DNA of 64,000 nt from Aquimarina sp. AU474. Its GTDB lineage: Bacteria; Bacteroidota; Bacteroidia; Flavobacteriales; Flavobacteriaceae. Position numbers and translations under genes: made by a program. A model generated the notes under the pieces. The model had not been told where the DNA came from, did no database searches, and was given only the letters and a program-made list of their open reading frames with translations. Location of the stretch: assembly GCF_900312815.1 (NCBI RefSeq), contig NZ_OMPE01000006.1:369765-433764 (forward strand), written 5' to 3'. Below, one piece after another: positions 9,893 to 18,194 of the stretch (its first letter is position 1; the number at the start of each line of letters is the position of its first letter).

Positions 9893-10606
9893 TTACTTAA
9901 TTGCGAATTGATTTACATGTTTTACCGAATTATGATTCATTTTCATGTTTTCTTGATAAAACGTGTCAAATGCTCCCTTATCTTTCCATTCTGTAATCAC
10001 AAAGTAATCCGGGTTGTAATAGTATCCCATAGGAGAATTTCCATCCTTTAATTTTAGTTTTATAACCCCTCCTGCGTTTTGAGCTTTTGTATTCCATTCT
10101 TTCTTAAATTTTTGAAATGATAAATTATCGTTTTTCCAATACGCGGTAACAACATTATATTTATTAATATCGAGGTCAAAAGAAAGATCTTGTTTTAGCT
10201 CATAGTAGGTTAAATTAAAAGTAGACCAAATATCTCTTCTCTTAGAATGAAAATCGGGCATTGTTTGTTCGATTTTTTGCAGAAATTTTTTTCTACCATT
10301 AAAGTCATTCCAATGCCCGAAAACCATGGCTTGGGGTTGATAATTTCCTTGTGTTACCGCTCCTTTAATACCAAATCCGGGATGGTTATTGTAACCCATT
10401 TCGGTAGCGACAGGAAACACTTTTTTAAAATAATCCTGTAAATTTTCTTTTGTGTTAGGTTTATTTGTCAATAAGAGAATATCAAATACTTGTCCTTTTT
10501 TAAAAGAATATGATTTAATAGAGGATTGTGCTTGTGCATGTACTTGCGATTGAAAAAAGATTGTACTTAAACAAAATAATAAAACTAGATTTTTTAAAAG
10601 TTTCAT
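9893..10606 (-). CDS. Secreted ferredoxin-like (ABM/NIPSNAP-type) protein
   Basis: 237 residues with a Sec signal (MKLLKNLVLLFCLSTIFFQSQVHAQA). The mature part seems to hold two related ~100-residue alpha-beta modules: each has a beta strand, a helix with aromatic residues and a late W-kD-x(4)-F motif (HWNDFNGRKKF in the first; EWKDKGAFDTFY in the second). That pattern resembles dimeric alpha-beta-barrel domains such as antibiotic-biosynthesis monooxygenase or NIPSNAP domains. No catalytic residue can be named. The AraC gene follows 64 bp downstream. A -7 element lies upstream at 10647-10654. Family call is inference. Confidence 0.6.
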   Translation of the reverse strand: MKLLKNLVLLFCLSTIFFQSQVHAQAQSSIKSYSFKKGQVFDILLLTNKPNTKENLQDYFKKVFPVATEMGYNNHPGFGIKGAVTQGNYQPQAMVFGHWNDFNGRKKFLQKIEQTMPDFHSKRRDIWSTFNLTYYELKQDLSFDLDINKYNVVTAYWKNDNLSFQKFKKEWNTKAQNAGGVIKLKLKDGNSPMGYYYNPDYFVITEWKDKGAFDTFYQENMKMNHNSVKHVNQFAIK

Positions 10607-10972
10607 AAGTCTCGGTAATTTTTAATTAATGATTTTTAAACAGAGTCAAATGTATTAGCTCCTTTTTGAATATAGAAGAGAAATAAGGCTTTGAAAGGAT
10701 AAATACCGTATGCGTTCGAATATGCTATACGTATAGTTAAAAAAGTTAGCGGAGTTTTCCGTAATAAATTAAATCTGTAATTTCTATAAGAAAAGCTTTT
10801 GTATCCTCAAGAGTTTTTTGTTTTTGAAATGGTTCCTGTGAAAAAAAATCAAATCTTGATCTGTTTTTTTATAAACTTAAAATATGGATCCTAATTCTTT
10901 ACGGTTAATAATCGTATAGAATAATTATCAAATTTCATGAATCAAATGTGAATCGATTATATACTAGATTTC
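10607..10972. other. Intergenic region, no gene seen
   Basis: 366 bp between two minus-strand genes. It holds the -7 element for the gene ending at 10606 and AT-rich sequence downstream of the YaaC-like gene. No convincing ORF, tRNA or strong terminator was seen. Confidence 0.6.
10647..10654 (-). promoter_or_regulatory. -7 element (TACATTTG) for the secreted ABM-like gene
   Basis: Read on the minus strand this is TACATTTG, a full match to the Bacteroidota TAnnTTTG box, 41 bp before the ATG. No good TTG is at the -33 distance, so support is partial. Confidence 0.4.
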
Positions 10973-11989
10973 TTAAAAACTAGTATAGGCTTTCATTACT
11001 TTTTGGCCTAACATTTTTGCTGTAGTTAAATACAAAAACTGTTTAGGCTGTGTGGTTAAAAATTCACTCATTAACCATTGTTCCATATCATTAAATATTT
11101 CTTTAAATAAATTAGGACGATATCTCGTAATCGAACCTAAATAAAAGATGGTCCAGTAAATAATCATTTCTGTAGGGTATCGATGCTGTTTTTGTTTCGA
11201 TAAATACATGTTATATCCATTATCACCAACATAATACCAAATCCCTTTGGTTAAAATTTGTTGTGATAGCGAATGATAATCTTCACGCGCCGGATTATAC
11301 CTATTGGTTTGTAATGATTCTATTAGATATGGTATGTTCTCAATTTTTTCGATAGAATATCCCAGGTTTTTAAGAGTAGTTATATCTCGACCATCACATT
11401 GTATTTTGGCTTTCATTCCTATTTGCATCCCGTTTTTAAAGTATTCAACATCAGATAACTTACAAAATGCTTCATTTTGCCTATATATTTCACTATATGC
11501 TCTATGTATTCCTACGCAGTGAGAAAGTAAATTTTTAAGATTGATAGTGGTATTAGCATCTATGGTTACCCCATTGAACAATTTGTACAACTCCGAGGCT
11601 ACTTTTATTTTACTGGTTTCTATTGGTTGTAAAGTAACACCACTCCTTCTAAAAGAATTGTTGTTTCGTTCACTAATACCATGTAAATAATGAATTTTTT
11701 CACCATAATTGTATTCTAAATTCAATACAATTTTTGCAAGATTTAAGAATGAATAATAAAATAGCAATGGTTTAGTGCTTAGAGGAGCGTTTTCTGCTGC
11801 ATTGTAAAAGTTTTTGGCTTGCTCTAATAAGGAGAGTAAAAACTTTTTATCAGTATTTTTCTTTTTAATCACATAATCCCAAAACGCCCATAGATCGGAT
11901 ATAATAAGTTTTCTCTCGTGACCTAAATACACTAGATTCGTCTCTTTTGTAAAAAGGGGGAATCCATATTTTTCTTTAAGTTCTGTCAT
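10973..11989 (-). CDS. YaaC-like protein of unknown function
   Basis: 338 residues, soluble, no signal peptide. The segment LLEQAKNFYNAAENAPLSTK followed by PLLFYYSFLNLAKIVL resembles the YaaC family (Bacillus YaaC and relatives), whose role is unknown; scattered members occur in accessory regions. The rest is mixed helix and Tyr/Lys-rich. It is a single gene with terminators or promoters on both sides and does not look joined to its neighbours. Assignment is from motif memory, not from a search. Confidence 0.65.
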   Translation of the reverse strand: MTELKEKYGFPLFTKETNLVYLGHERKLIISDLWAFWDYVIKKKNTDKKFLLSLLEQAKNFYNAAENAPLSTKPLLFYYSFLNLAKIVLNLEYNYGEKIHYLHGISERNNNSFRRSGVTLQPIETSKIKVASELYKLFNGVTIDANTTINLKNLLSHCVGIHRAYSEIYRQNEAFCKLSDVEYFKNGMQIGMKAKIQCDGRDITTLKNLGYSIEKIENIPYLIESLQTNRYNPAREDYHSLSQQILTKGIWYYVGDNGYNMYLSKQKQHRYPTEMIIYWTIFYLGSITRYRPNLFKEIFNDMEQWLMSEFLTTQPKQFLYLTTAKMLGQKVMKAYTSF

Positions 11990-12047
11990 TTGTAAAGTTG
12001 GCTGTACGGTTTTTGTAAAGCTAATAGTTTTTTTGATAATACATATT

Positions 12048-12090
12048 AAAAATAGCTATACTATCTATGTTAGATAGTATAGCTATTTTT
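12048..12090 (-). terminator. Strong intrinsic terminator
   Basis: Perfect 19-bp inverted repeat (12048-12066 with 12072-12090), loop ATGTT, with A5 at the left end that becomes U5 on the minus strand. It ends the lipocalin-like lipoprotein gene and lies upstream of the YaaC-like gene. Confidence 0.85.
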
Positions 12091-12123
12091 CAAGAATATA
12101 TTTTCGAGAGTATGTAAATAGTA

Positions 12124-12525
12124 CTATAAAATTTTCCTGAATTTTTGAGAAAACCCTTCGATAGAAATAAAATTAAGAATCAAATCATCACCAACAATTT
12201 CGAAAGAAATTGTAGCAATACTTGGGTTTTGACAATTAGTTGTTATTTTATTTTCTGTAATAGAATAGGTTCCTGTTGTGATTTGTTCGTTAGAATAGGG
12301 TTCGCATAAAGAACCGTTTTGTGATGTAATGACTCCATTAGTAAAAAACTTCAAAGTTTTATCACTGTCTATAGCTCTAAAAACACCACTACCATCACCA
12401 GGATCTGCTAATTGCTCGTACAACCTCCATTGGCCTATAAGATTTATGGGATCACTATTATCGTCATCATTCGAACAAGAAAACAAACAAAATGTAAGTA
12501 ACAAAACTATAGTATAACGTATCAT
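12124..12525 (-). CDS. Small lipocalin-like lipoprotein
   Basis: 133 residues. Lipoprotein signal MIRYTIVLLLTFCLFSC with Cys17, then SNDDDNSD, the acidic post-Cys tether that in Bacteroidota often marks surface-exposed lipoproteins. The mature part begins LIGQWRLYEQ, typical of lipocalin-like domains, and is a short series of beta strands (TLKFFTNGVITS, TTGTYSITENKIT, ISFEIVGDDLILNF). Such proteins are abundant and mostly uncharacterised. Monocistronic; a strong terminator follows. Confidence 0.8.
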   Translation of the reverse strand: MIRYTIVLLLTFCLFSCSNDDDNSDPINLIGQWRLYEQLADPGDGSGVFRAIDSDKTLKFFTNGVITSQNGSLCEPYSNEQITTGTYSITENKITTNCQNPSIATISFEIVGDDLILNFISIEGFSQKFRKIL

Positions 12526-12843
12526 GATTTTAGGATTGATGTATATGGTATAGATGCATGTTTCTTAATCCGGTTGCGCCTATGGCATATAAAAAATAGA
12601 TGTTTAGATAAAAAAACCGCCCTTGGGCGGTTTTTAATTGCGAGTATGACGATTACTGCTTAGTTTCATCTGGGTTGTCAGCAGATGATATGTCGTATTT
12701 ATTACCTTGTAATCTTTGACTATTATCTTTATGATGACAAACCTAATGTAAATTATGGAAAAGTACTCAGGGGATTATATCCCTTTTTAATAGGGGAATT
12801 TTCTGGGAGTAAGTACGTATTAATAAGTAGTTTGGTTGATGTA
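12526..12843. other. Intergenic region with a terminator and a possible gene remnant
   Basis: 318 bp between two minus-strand genes. The only clear element is the hairpin at 12612-12635. On the minus strand, codons ending at 12653 read ...YDISSADNPDETKQ-stop just before that hairpin, but no start codon lies in the frame before a stop at 12743-12745. Confidence 0.5.
12611..12636. terminator. Intrinsic terminator (bidirectional)
   Basis: CCGCC (12617-12621) pairs with GGCGG (12626-12630), loop CTTG, flanked by A6 and T5. GC-rich stem in an AT-rich region. On the minus strand it would end transcripts from the WD-repeat gene. Confidence 0.85.
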
Positions 12844-13419
12844 TTATTCAATTTCCCAGGTACTAACTTGTCCAAATGTTCCTGTGGTAATAAATGTTCC
12901 GTCGGGAGAGAATCTCACAAATTTTGGTATTTCATTTCTTACAGTTGTGTTATAATCTATGAACTCTTCAGTCTTGATATTCCAAATTCTGACGGCTCCA
13001 AATACTCCTGCTGCTATATGTTTTCCATCAGGAGAATAGGTGACGCTAATGGGAGTTTCATTTTTAAATTTTGCTTTGTAATCCCTATATTCATTAGTGT
13101 TGATGTTCCAAATTCTTACTGCTCCCCATATTCCTGTAGCAATATATTCGCTATCAGGGGAGAAACTAACAAATAGAGGGGTCTTATTCATTAATTTAGT
13201 TTTGAAATCTTTAAAATCATTAGATTTAACATCCCAGACTCTTACCGCACCATAAATTCCTGTGGCTAGATAATTTCCGTTTTCTGAAAATTCGACATAA
13301 TTAGGGGTTTCATTCTTAAATTTAACAGGAAAACTTTTAGGTTCATTTTGACTAACAGAAGAAACAGTGGCACAACCTAAATTACAAACTATTGATAGTA
13401 CTAATAAAAAATTACGCAT
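12844..13419 (-). CDS. Lipoprotein with four WD40-like repeats
   Basis: 191 residues from the ATG at 13419; the frame is open 18 codons further but only this start gives a lipoprotein signal (MRNFLLVLSIVCNLGC, Cys15). The mature protein is four repeats of about 40 residues, each with NETP-x-x-V-x-F/Y-S-P-D-G-x-x-I-A-x-G, then G-AVRIWN. These are WD40-type beta-propeller blades, but a closed propeller normally needs six to eight. Either the protein oligomerises or it is a shortened relative. The C-terminus ends in the expected W-E-I-E strand. Function unknown. Confidence 0.8.
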   Translation of the reverse strand: MRNFLLVLSIVCNLGCATVSSVSQNEPKSFPVKFKNETPNYVEFSENGNYLATGIYGAVRVWDVKSNDFKDFKTKLMNKTPLFVSFSPDSEYIATGIWGAVRIWNINTNEYRDYKAKFKNETPISVTYSPDGKHIAAGVFGAVRIWNIKTEEFIDYNTTVRNEIPKFVRFSPDGTFITTGTFGQVSTWEIE

Positions 13420-13719
13420 CGTTTTATGATTTAAGAGATTAATATATGAAGTGAAATTCCTAAAATAACCCACATAATTTGTGCCAGATAAACGTTTGAT
13501 TTTGCTTTGTTTATAGAAATAAGTCGAAGGAGAGTGCTAGACTGTATCTATAGGTCATTTATGGTAATATGTAAATTTGCGTATACTACCTATTTTATAA
13601 ATGTTAATACATTTGGTTTTAACCTCCTTTCTTTTTCATATTAAGAAAACCTTAACCTCTTTGCGAAATAGATATCCCTATTTTTAGACCTTGTAAACAC
13701 AAATTAACTCAACTACATC

Positions 13720-15354
13720 ATGCAAAAGATTACTTTTTTACTCATCAGTATTTCATTTTTTATTTCATGTCAACAACCCACACCTGTAGATCTAATAGTT
13801 ACCAATGCAAATGTGTATACTGTAGATGATACACAACCAAAAGCCCAGGCTTTTGCTGTTAAAGAGGGTAAATTTGTAGCAGTTGGTACAAATGAGAATA
13901 TTTTAAAAATGTATAGTACTACTCAAACTATTGATGCCAACGGAAAAACAATTATACCTGGACTTATTGATGCTCATTGTCATTTTTACGGGTTGGGCAT
14001 GCAACAACAAAAGGTTGATCTAGTGGGTACTCAAAGCTACGATGAAGTACTGAATCGTATGTTAGAATTTCAGAAAAAGAAAAATGTATCTTTTATTACA
14101 GGTAGAGGTTGGGATCAAAATGATTGGGAAATTAAAGAGTTTCCTACTAAAGAAAAGTTAGATAGTTTATTTCCTGATACACCGGTTGCTGTAAAACGTG
14201 TAGATGGTCATGCAATGCTTGCAAATCAAAAAGCATTAGATATGGCGGGTATTACAATTGATACTAAAGTTCCTGGGGGAGAAGTTATTGTTAAGGATGG
14301 AAAACTTACGGGGGTATTAGTAGATACACCTATGGGAATGGTGAATAAAATTATTCCTCAACCTACAGTTCAAGAACAAGTGCAAGCTTTAAAAGATGCC
14401 GAGAGTATTAATTTTGGATATGGTTTAACCACTGTTGATGATGCTGGATTAAGCCCTAAAGTAATTAGTTTAGTCGATAGCTTACAAACAGCAAAAGAAC
14501 TTAATATTAGAATGTATGCTATGATAAGTAATGTGCCAGAATACGTAGATTATTACTTAAAAAAAGGAGTGTACAAAACAAATAAATTAAATGTATCATC
14601 ATTTAAAGTATATGCTGATGGCGCTCTAGGGTCGAGAGGAGCTGTATTAAAAGAATCTTATAGTGACAAAGACGAACATTATGGTGCCATGGTAATTGGG
14701 GTAGAAGATTTTAAAACTTTAGCCAAACGACTAGCTGGTTCTGCCTTTCAAATGAATACGCATGCAATCGGAGATTCTGCCAATGCCGTGGTCATGAATA
14801 CATATACTGAAGTTCTTCAAAATAAATCGAATCGTAGATGGCGTGTTGAACATGCTCAAGTTGTGGCTCCAGAGGAGTTCGAGATTCTTAATGATAATTT
14901 AGTAATGAGTGTGCAACCAACCCATGCAACAAGTGATATGTATTGGGCAGACGAGCGATTAGGAGAAGAACGTATTAAAGGAGCATATGCGTATAAAAAA
15001 CTACTAGAAAAAACAGGTAAAATTGCTTTGGGAACTGACTATCCTGTAGAGCATGTAAGTCCTTTTTATACATTTTACGCCGCTGTAGCTAGAAAAGATT
15101 TAAAACAATATCCAGAAGGAGGTTTTCAAATAGAAAATGCTTTAACTCGTGAAGAAACATTAAAAGGTATGACATTGTGGGCGGCCTACAGTAATTTTGA
15201 AGAAACTGAAAAAGGAAGCGTATCAGTTGGTAAAGTTGCAGATTTTGTTATCCTTGAAGAGAATGTTATGGAAATTGATGAGGACAAAATTCCGAATATA
15301 AAGGTGCAGGCAACCTATATCGATGGTGAAAAAGTATATGGGAGTAAGAATTAA
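13720..15354 (+). CDS. Amidohydrolase family 3 (YtcJ-like) lipoprotein
   Basis: 544 residues. Lipoprotein signal MQKITFLLISISFFISC (Cys17). Amidohydrolase features in order: NANVYTVDD start of the composite beta sandwich, DAHCHFYG (metal-binding HxH at about 86-88), DGHAML, the K in FKVYADGALGSRGA, NTHAIGD, RVEHAQV, and ALGTDYPVEH with the catalytic Asp. This is the YtcJ/Amidohydro_3 group, metal-dependent hydrolases of uncertain substrate (amides, N-formyl or ureido compounds). Its stop overlaps that of the convergent sigma factor gene by 3 bp. Confidence 0.88.
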   Translation: MQKITFLLISISFFISCQQPTPVDLIVTNANVYTVDDTQPKAQAFAVKEGKFVAVGTNENILKMYSTTQTIDANGKTIIPGLIDAHCHFYGLGMQQQKVDLVGTQSYDEVLNRMLEFQKKKNVSFITGRGWDQNDWEIKEFPTKEKLDSLFPDTPVAVKRVDGHAMLANQKALDMAGITIDTKVPGGEVIVKDGKLTGVLVDTPMGMVNKIIPQPTVQEQVQALKDAESINFGYGLTTVDDAGLSPKVISLVDSLQTAKELNIRMYAMISNVPEYVDYYLKKGVYKTNKLNVSSFKVYADGALGSRGAVLKESYSDKDEHYGAMVIGVEDFKTLAKRLAGSAFQMNTHAIGDSANAVVMNTYTEVLQNKSNRRWRVEHAQVVAPEEFEILNDNLVMSVQPTHATSDMYWADERLGEERIKGAYAYKKLLEKTGKIALGTDYPVEHVSPFYTFYAAVARKDLKQYPEGGFQIENALTREETLKGMTLWAAYSNFEETEKGSVSVGKVADFVILEENVMEIDEDKIPNIKVQATYIDGEKVYGSKN

Positions 15355-16019
15355 ATTAATTTCATTATACGCTCTACTAGGCGATCACATTTGCTAAATC
15401 CAAATTCGAAAATATCCGTTTTAACCGCAATCTCGTAAAGCTCCTCTCTTATCATTTCTTTTGCACGATGAAGACGTACTTTCACATTAGATGTAGTTAG
15501 CCCCAAACATGTAGAGACCTCGGAGACATTCATACCTTCAATTTCTCTTAGGATATAGACGGTTCTATATTTTACATCTAATTGGTCAATGGCTTTTTCT
15601 AGCGTTTGTCTGGCTTCCTGTCTGATCATTTTCTTTTCGGGGTTTAGTTGTTCTGCATCCGGAATTTCCAGTATTAGGTTAGTGGTATAATTTTCTGTGG
15701 GATAAAGATCTACGTGTTTTCGTTTTGTTTTTAAACGAGCAAGTGTTTCGTTAATTCCAATTCGTATTAACCAAGTAGAAAATTGAGCATTAGATTTAAA
15801 TTGATGTAATTTTTCATATGCTTTCAAATATGTGTTTTGCATAATATCCTCAATTTCTTCCAGGTCATTGATATAGCTCCTAATTACCCTAAATAGTTTT
15901 TGGTTATTTCTTCTTAATAAAATTTCATATAACTCTTTTTCTCCAGAATGAATACGAGATATAACATCAGAGTCTGATATTTTATGAGTCCTGTAGTCAT
16001 TGATTTTAATGGGTTCCAT
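15351..16019 (-). CDS. ECF-type RNA polymerase sigma factor
   Basis: 222 residues. Sigma region 2 spans about residues 22-97 (DIMQNTYLKAYEKLHQF in 2.2, FSTWLIRIGINE in 2.3-2.4), and region 4 about 130-195 (LDVKYRTVYILREIEGMNVS, then a helix-turn-helix with TSNVKVRLHRAKEMIREEL). A ~30-residue C-terminal tail ends KCDRLVERIMKLI; the Cys there is the only obvious redox candidate. No anti-sigma gene is adjacent. The DoxX-like gene is divergent 110 bp away and is the obvious candidate target (inference). Confidence 0.92.
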   Translation of the reverse strand: MEPIKINDYRTHKISDSDVISRIHSGEKELYEILLRRNNQKLFRVIRSYINDLEEIEDIMQNTYLKAYEKLHQFKSNAQFSTWLIRIGINETLARLKTKRKHVDLYPTENYTTNLILEIPDAEQLNPEKKMIRQEARQTLEKAIDQLDVKYRTVYILREIEGMNVSEVSTCLGLTTSNVKVRLHRAKEMIREELYEIAVKTDIFEFGFSKCDRLVERIMKLI

Positions 16020-16129
16020 AGCTTATCTTTTACCCTTTAGATTATAAAACTTCTAAAAAGTTACAAAGTTTTGTAACCAATTGAATTGTTTTTTATCTAA
16101 AAACCAAATAACTAAAAATACAAAAGGTG

Positions 16130-16513
16130 ATGAATCTACAAATTAAAACCATTTTTAACCTGTTAAAATACACTTATGGAGTGGTGCCTATAGTGGCTGG
16201 ATTAGATAAGTTTACAAATATCCTCACAGATTGGAGTATGTATGTATCTACTAATTTTGCTAATATGGTACCTATAGAAACAGAAACATTTATGATGGTA
16301 GTGGGGGTTATTGAAATTATAGCAGGATTGTTGGTGCTTTCTCGTCCCAAAGTAGGAGGATATGTTGTAATGGGATGGTTAAGCGCAATAGCTTTAGTAT
16401 TAATTTTTAGTGGACATTATATAGATGTTGCTGTAAGGGATATTGTTATGGCAATTGGTGCTTTTGTGCTAGTGAAATTGGCAGATATTAATACCTCATT
16501 AGTGTCAAATTAA
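16130..16513 (+). CDS. DoxX-like membrane protein
   Basis: 127 residues from the ATG at 16130; the codon just before it is GTG and could also start. Four predicted membrane helices (YTYGVVPIVAGLDKF, FMMVVGVIEIIAGLLVL, VVMGWLSAIALVLIF, IVMAIGAFVLVKL), matching the four-helix DoxX/DoxD-like fold. The VAGLDKF motif in the first helix is typical of this family. It is divergent from the ECF sigma gene. Substrate and role unknown. Confidence 0.78.
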   Translation: MNLQIKTIFNLLKYTYGVVPIVAGLDKFTNILTDWSMYVSTNFANMVPIETETFMMVVGVIEIIAGLLVLSRPKVGGYVVMGWLSAIALVLIFSGHYIDVAVRDIVMAIGAFVLVKLADINTSLVSN

Positions 16514-16543
16514 AATAGGGGATTTTGCGCGTAAAGTGTGAAT

Positions 16544-16580
16544 AAAAGCATCATCGGACTAACAATTTGATGGTGCTTTT
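16544..16580. terminator. Bidirectional terminator
   Basis: AAAAGCATCATC (16544-16555) pairs with GATGGTGCTTTT (16569-16580) with one G-U pair; 13-base loop. Lies between the convergent DoxX-like and metalloprotease-like genes. Confidence 0.8.
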
Positions 16581-16582
16581 TA

Positions 16583-17353
16583 TTATCTACCTCCATTTGC
16601 TTGCAAATCTGCAATACATTGAGCATCTAACTCAGGCACCATATCACCTAAGCCCATCATGCCGCTTCCAAATTCTATAGCCGCTTCCATAAGGCAACTT
16701 TGTACATTACAATGACCGTTAGCATCTTGATCTTCATGGTCAGATTGTAAGGGTGTACCGATATTAACCAATCCTAATAAATGAGAAAATTCATGATTTA
16801 AAGTCGCAGTTTCTATAGTGCTCAATAAAGGAGAGTTAGGCCGTGTGCTTAATTGCCGTAAAGTGCCTTCATAAATTACCATTGAAGTATTACGATAAGC
16901 GGTTCCCAGAGTAACTTGTACGTTAGTATCATCTTCTCTACTTCCATCTGCAAAATATACATATACCGTAATTTCATCTCCTACATTAAACAAAGAACGC
17001 GTGTTGTTTTCAATTTCTGAAATTTCTTCTATCGAAAAAGGAGCTGTATTAGAAGAAGGTACAGAACGTTGATTGATTGTGATTCCATCAGGTTTGAATA
17101 ATCTTTCTTCAAGAAATTGTTTAAAAGCATTTACTGCTGTGGTAGTAGGTTCAAATCCCTGCACAGAAACCATTTCTATAGTTAAACTTGTAAAAGTATT
17201 ACTACTTAAAAGAGCGTTGGCCGAGCTCCCTAGGGGACGTTGATTATCGGCTTGTAGTGCATTACTTAATGGATTGTTGTCATCATCATCTGAACAACTA
17301 ATTAAAATAAAAGAAGAGAATAAGAGATATGCTAAAAATTTGGTGATTTGCAC
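16583..17353 (-). CDS. Metalloprotease-like lipoprotein (HExxHxxGxxN)
   Basis: 256 residues. Lipoprotein signal MQITKFLAYLLFSSFILISC (Cys20), then SDDDD, a probable surface-export tether. The putative zinc site is H187-E-F-S-H191-L-L-G194-L-V-N197: a metzincin helix in which the third ligand position is Asn rather than His. About 20 residues later GHCNVQSCLMEAA gives two Cys flanking a Met that could be the Met-turn. Similar Flavobacteriaceae proteins are, as I recall, labelled membrane metalloprotease. It lies 88 bp after the methyltransferase gene on the same strand. Activity is not certain with Asn197. Confidence 0.75.
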   Translation of the reverse strand: MQITKFLAYLLFSSFILISCSDDDDNNPLSNALQADNQRPLGSSANALLSSNTFTSLTIEMVSVQGFEPTTTAVNAFKQFLEERLFKPDGITINQRSVPSSNTAPFSIEEISEIENNTRSLFNVGDEITVYVYFADGSREDDTNVQVTLGTAYRNTSMVIYEGTLRQLSTRPNSPLLSTIETATLNHEFSHLLGLVNIGTPLQSDHEDQDANGHCNVQSCLMEAAIEFGSGMMGLGDMVPELDAQCIADLQANGGR

Positions 17354-17441
17354 GAGATTTATTTTTAGTTAGAGTAATGTTTTAAACACTTTTACAAGTA
17401 AAGTGAGTAAAGCAGACATAGCCGCAAAGATTATACCATTA

Positions 17442-18164
17442 CTATGAATTTGTCAAAGTAATTCTTGCTAAATAGTCGTTGTTTTCCCCTTCTACTAACA
17501 ATTCGCATAAAAAACCATAAGCATTGGCGGCATTTTGCAATGTGTTATAATCTAGATATAACCAGTCGAACCAATCTGATGTCAACTTTTTATAACTCAT
17601 TTTATATTGCATCTCTCCATAGTACCCAGCAGTAGCATCTACCCAAAACCCACCTTCATCATCGATGAATAGATAGGAGATATCTGCAGAGTCCATAAGT
17701 ATTTGTCCACCCGGCACGAGTAATGTTTTCATATGCATGAAAAAACGATCAATCTGGTCTAGTTTTCCTATAATTCCACTACCATTCATAAGAAACAATA
17801 CGGTGTTGTATTTTTCTTGATGCTCATAGATATCTTGAATAACCGTATGTTGTAGACCTCTTTTTTTTGCTATTTCTATAGCGCCTTGAGAAATATCTAT
17901 AGCGGTAACATCAAGTTTTTTTTCATTTTGAAGAAAAAGACTATGACTCCCGGCACCACAACCTACATCTAATACTTTTCCATAGGATAAGTCTAAAGCT
18001 TTTTGTTCTATTTTGGGCATTTCATCATAAGATCTAAATAAGTAAGGTATAGGAATACTATCATTATCAAAATCTGGGGCATGCACTACTATATCTTCAG
18101 TATAGTTTTGATGATAATAATCTTTTATGGCCTCTCCAAAGATATCTTTATGTATACTACTCAT
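17442..18164 (-). CDS. Class I SAM-dependent methyltransferase
   Basis: 240 residues from ATG 18164 (MSSIHKDIFGEAIKDYYHQN). The frame is open a further 58 codons but that extension lies antisense to the divergent YkgJ-type gene and is rejected. Motif I is KVLDVGCGAGSHSLFLQ (about 67-83), followed by VTAIDISQGAIEIAKKRG (motif II, acidic residue for the ribose) and NTVLFLMNGSGIIG (motif III/IV region). Rossmann-type methyltransferase; substrate not identifiable. Only 30 bp separates its start from the divergent gene. Confidence 0.88.
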   Translation of the reverse strand: MSSIHKDIFGEAIKDYYHQNYTEDIVVHAPDFDNDSIPIPYLFRSYDEMPKIEQKALDLSYGKVLDVGCGAGSHSLFLQNEKKLDVTAIDISQGAIEIAKKRGLQHTVIQDIYEHQEKYNTVLFLMNGSGIIGKLDQIDRFFMHMKTLLVPGGQILMDSADISYLFIDDEGGFWVDATAGYYGEMQYKMSYKKLTSDWFDWLYLDYNTLQNAANAYGFLCELLVEGENNDYLARITLTNS

Positions 18165-18181
18165 AGGTAACTTGTAAATCG

Positions 18182-18189
18182 TAATTTTG
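18182..18189 (+). promoter_or_regulatory. -7 element TAATTTTG close to the start codon
   Basis: Perfect match to TAnnTTTG, ending 5 bp before the ATG at 18195, so the transcript should begin at or within a few bases of the start codon. No TTG lies at the correct -33 distance. Suggests a leaderless or near-leaderless mRNA. Confidence 0.5.
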
Positions 18190-18194
18190 TGGGT

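Noticed and set aside
12685..13176. 163-aa plus-strand ORF overlapping the WD-repeat gene
   Set aside because: Antisense to a clear lipoprotein with repeated WD blades; composition is that of a mirror frame rich in Cys, Phe and Ser.
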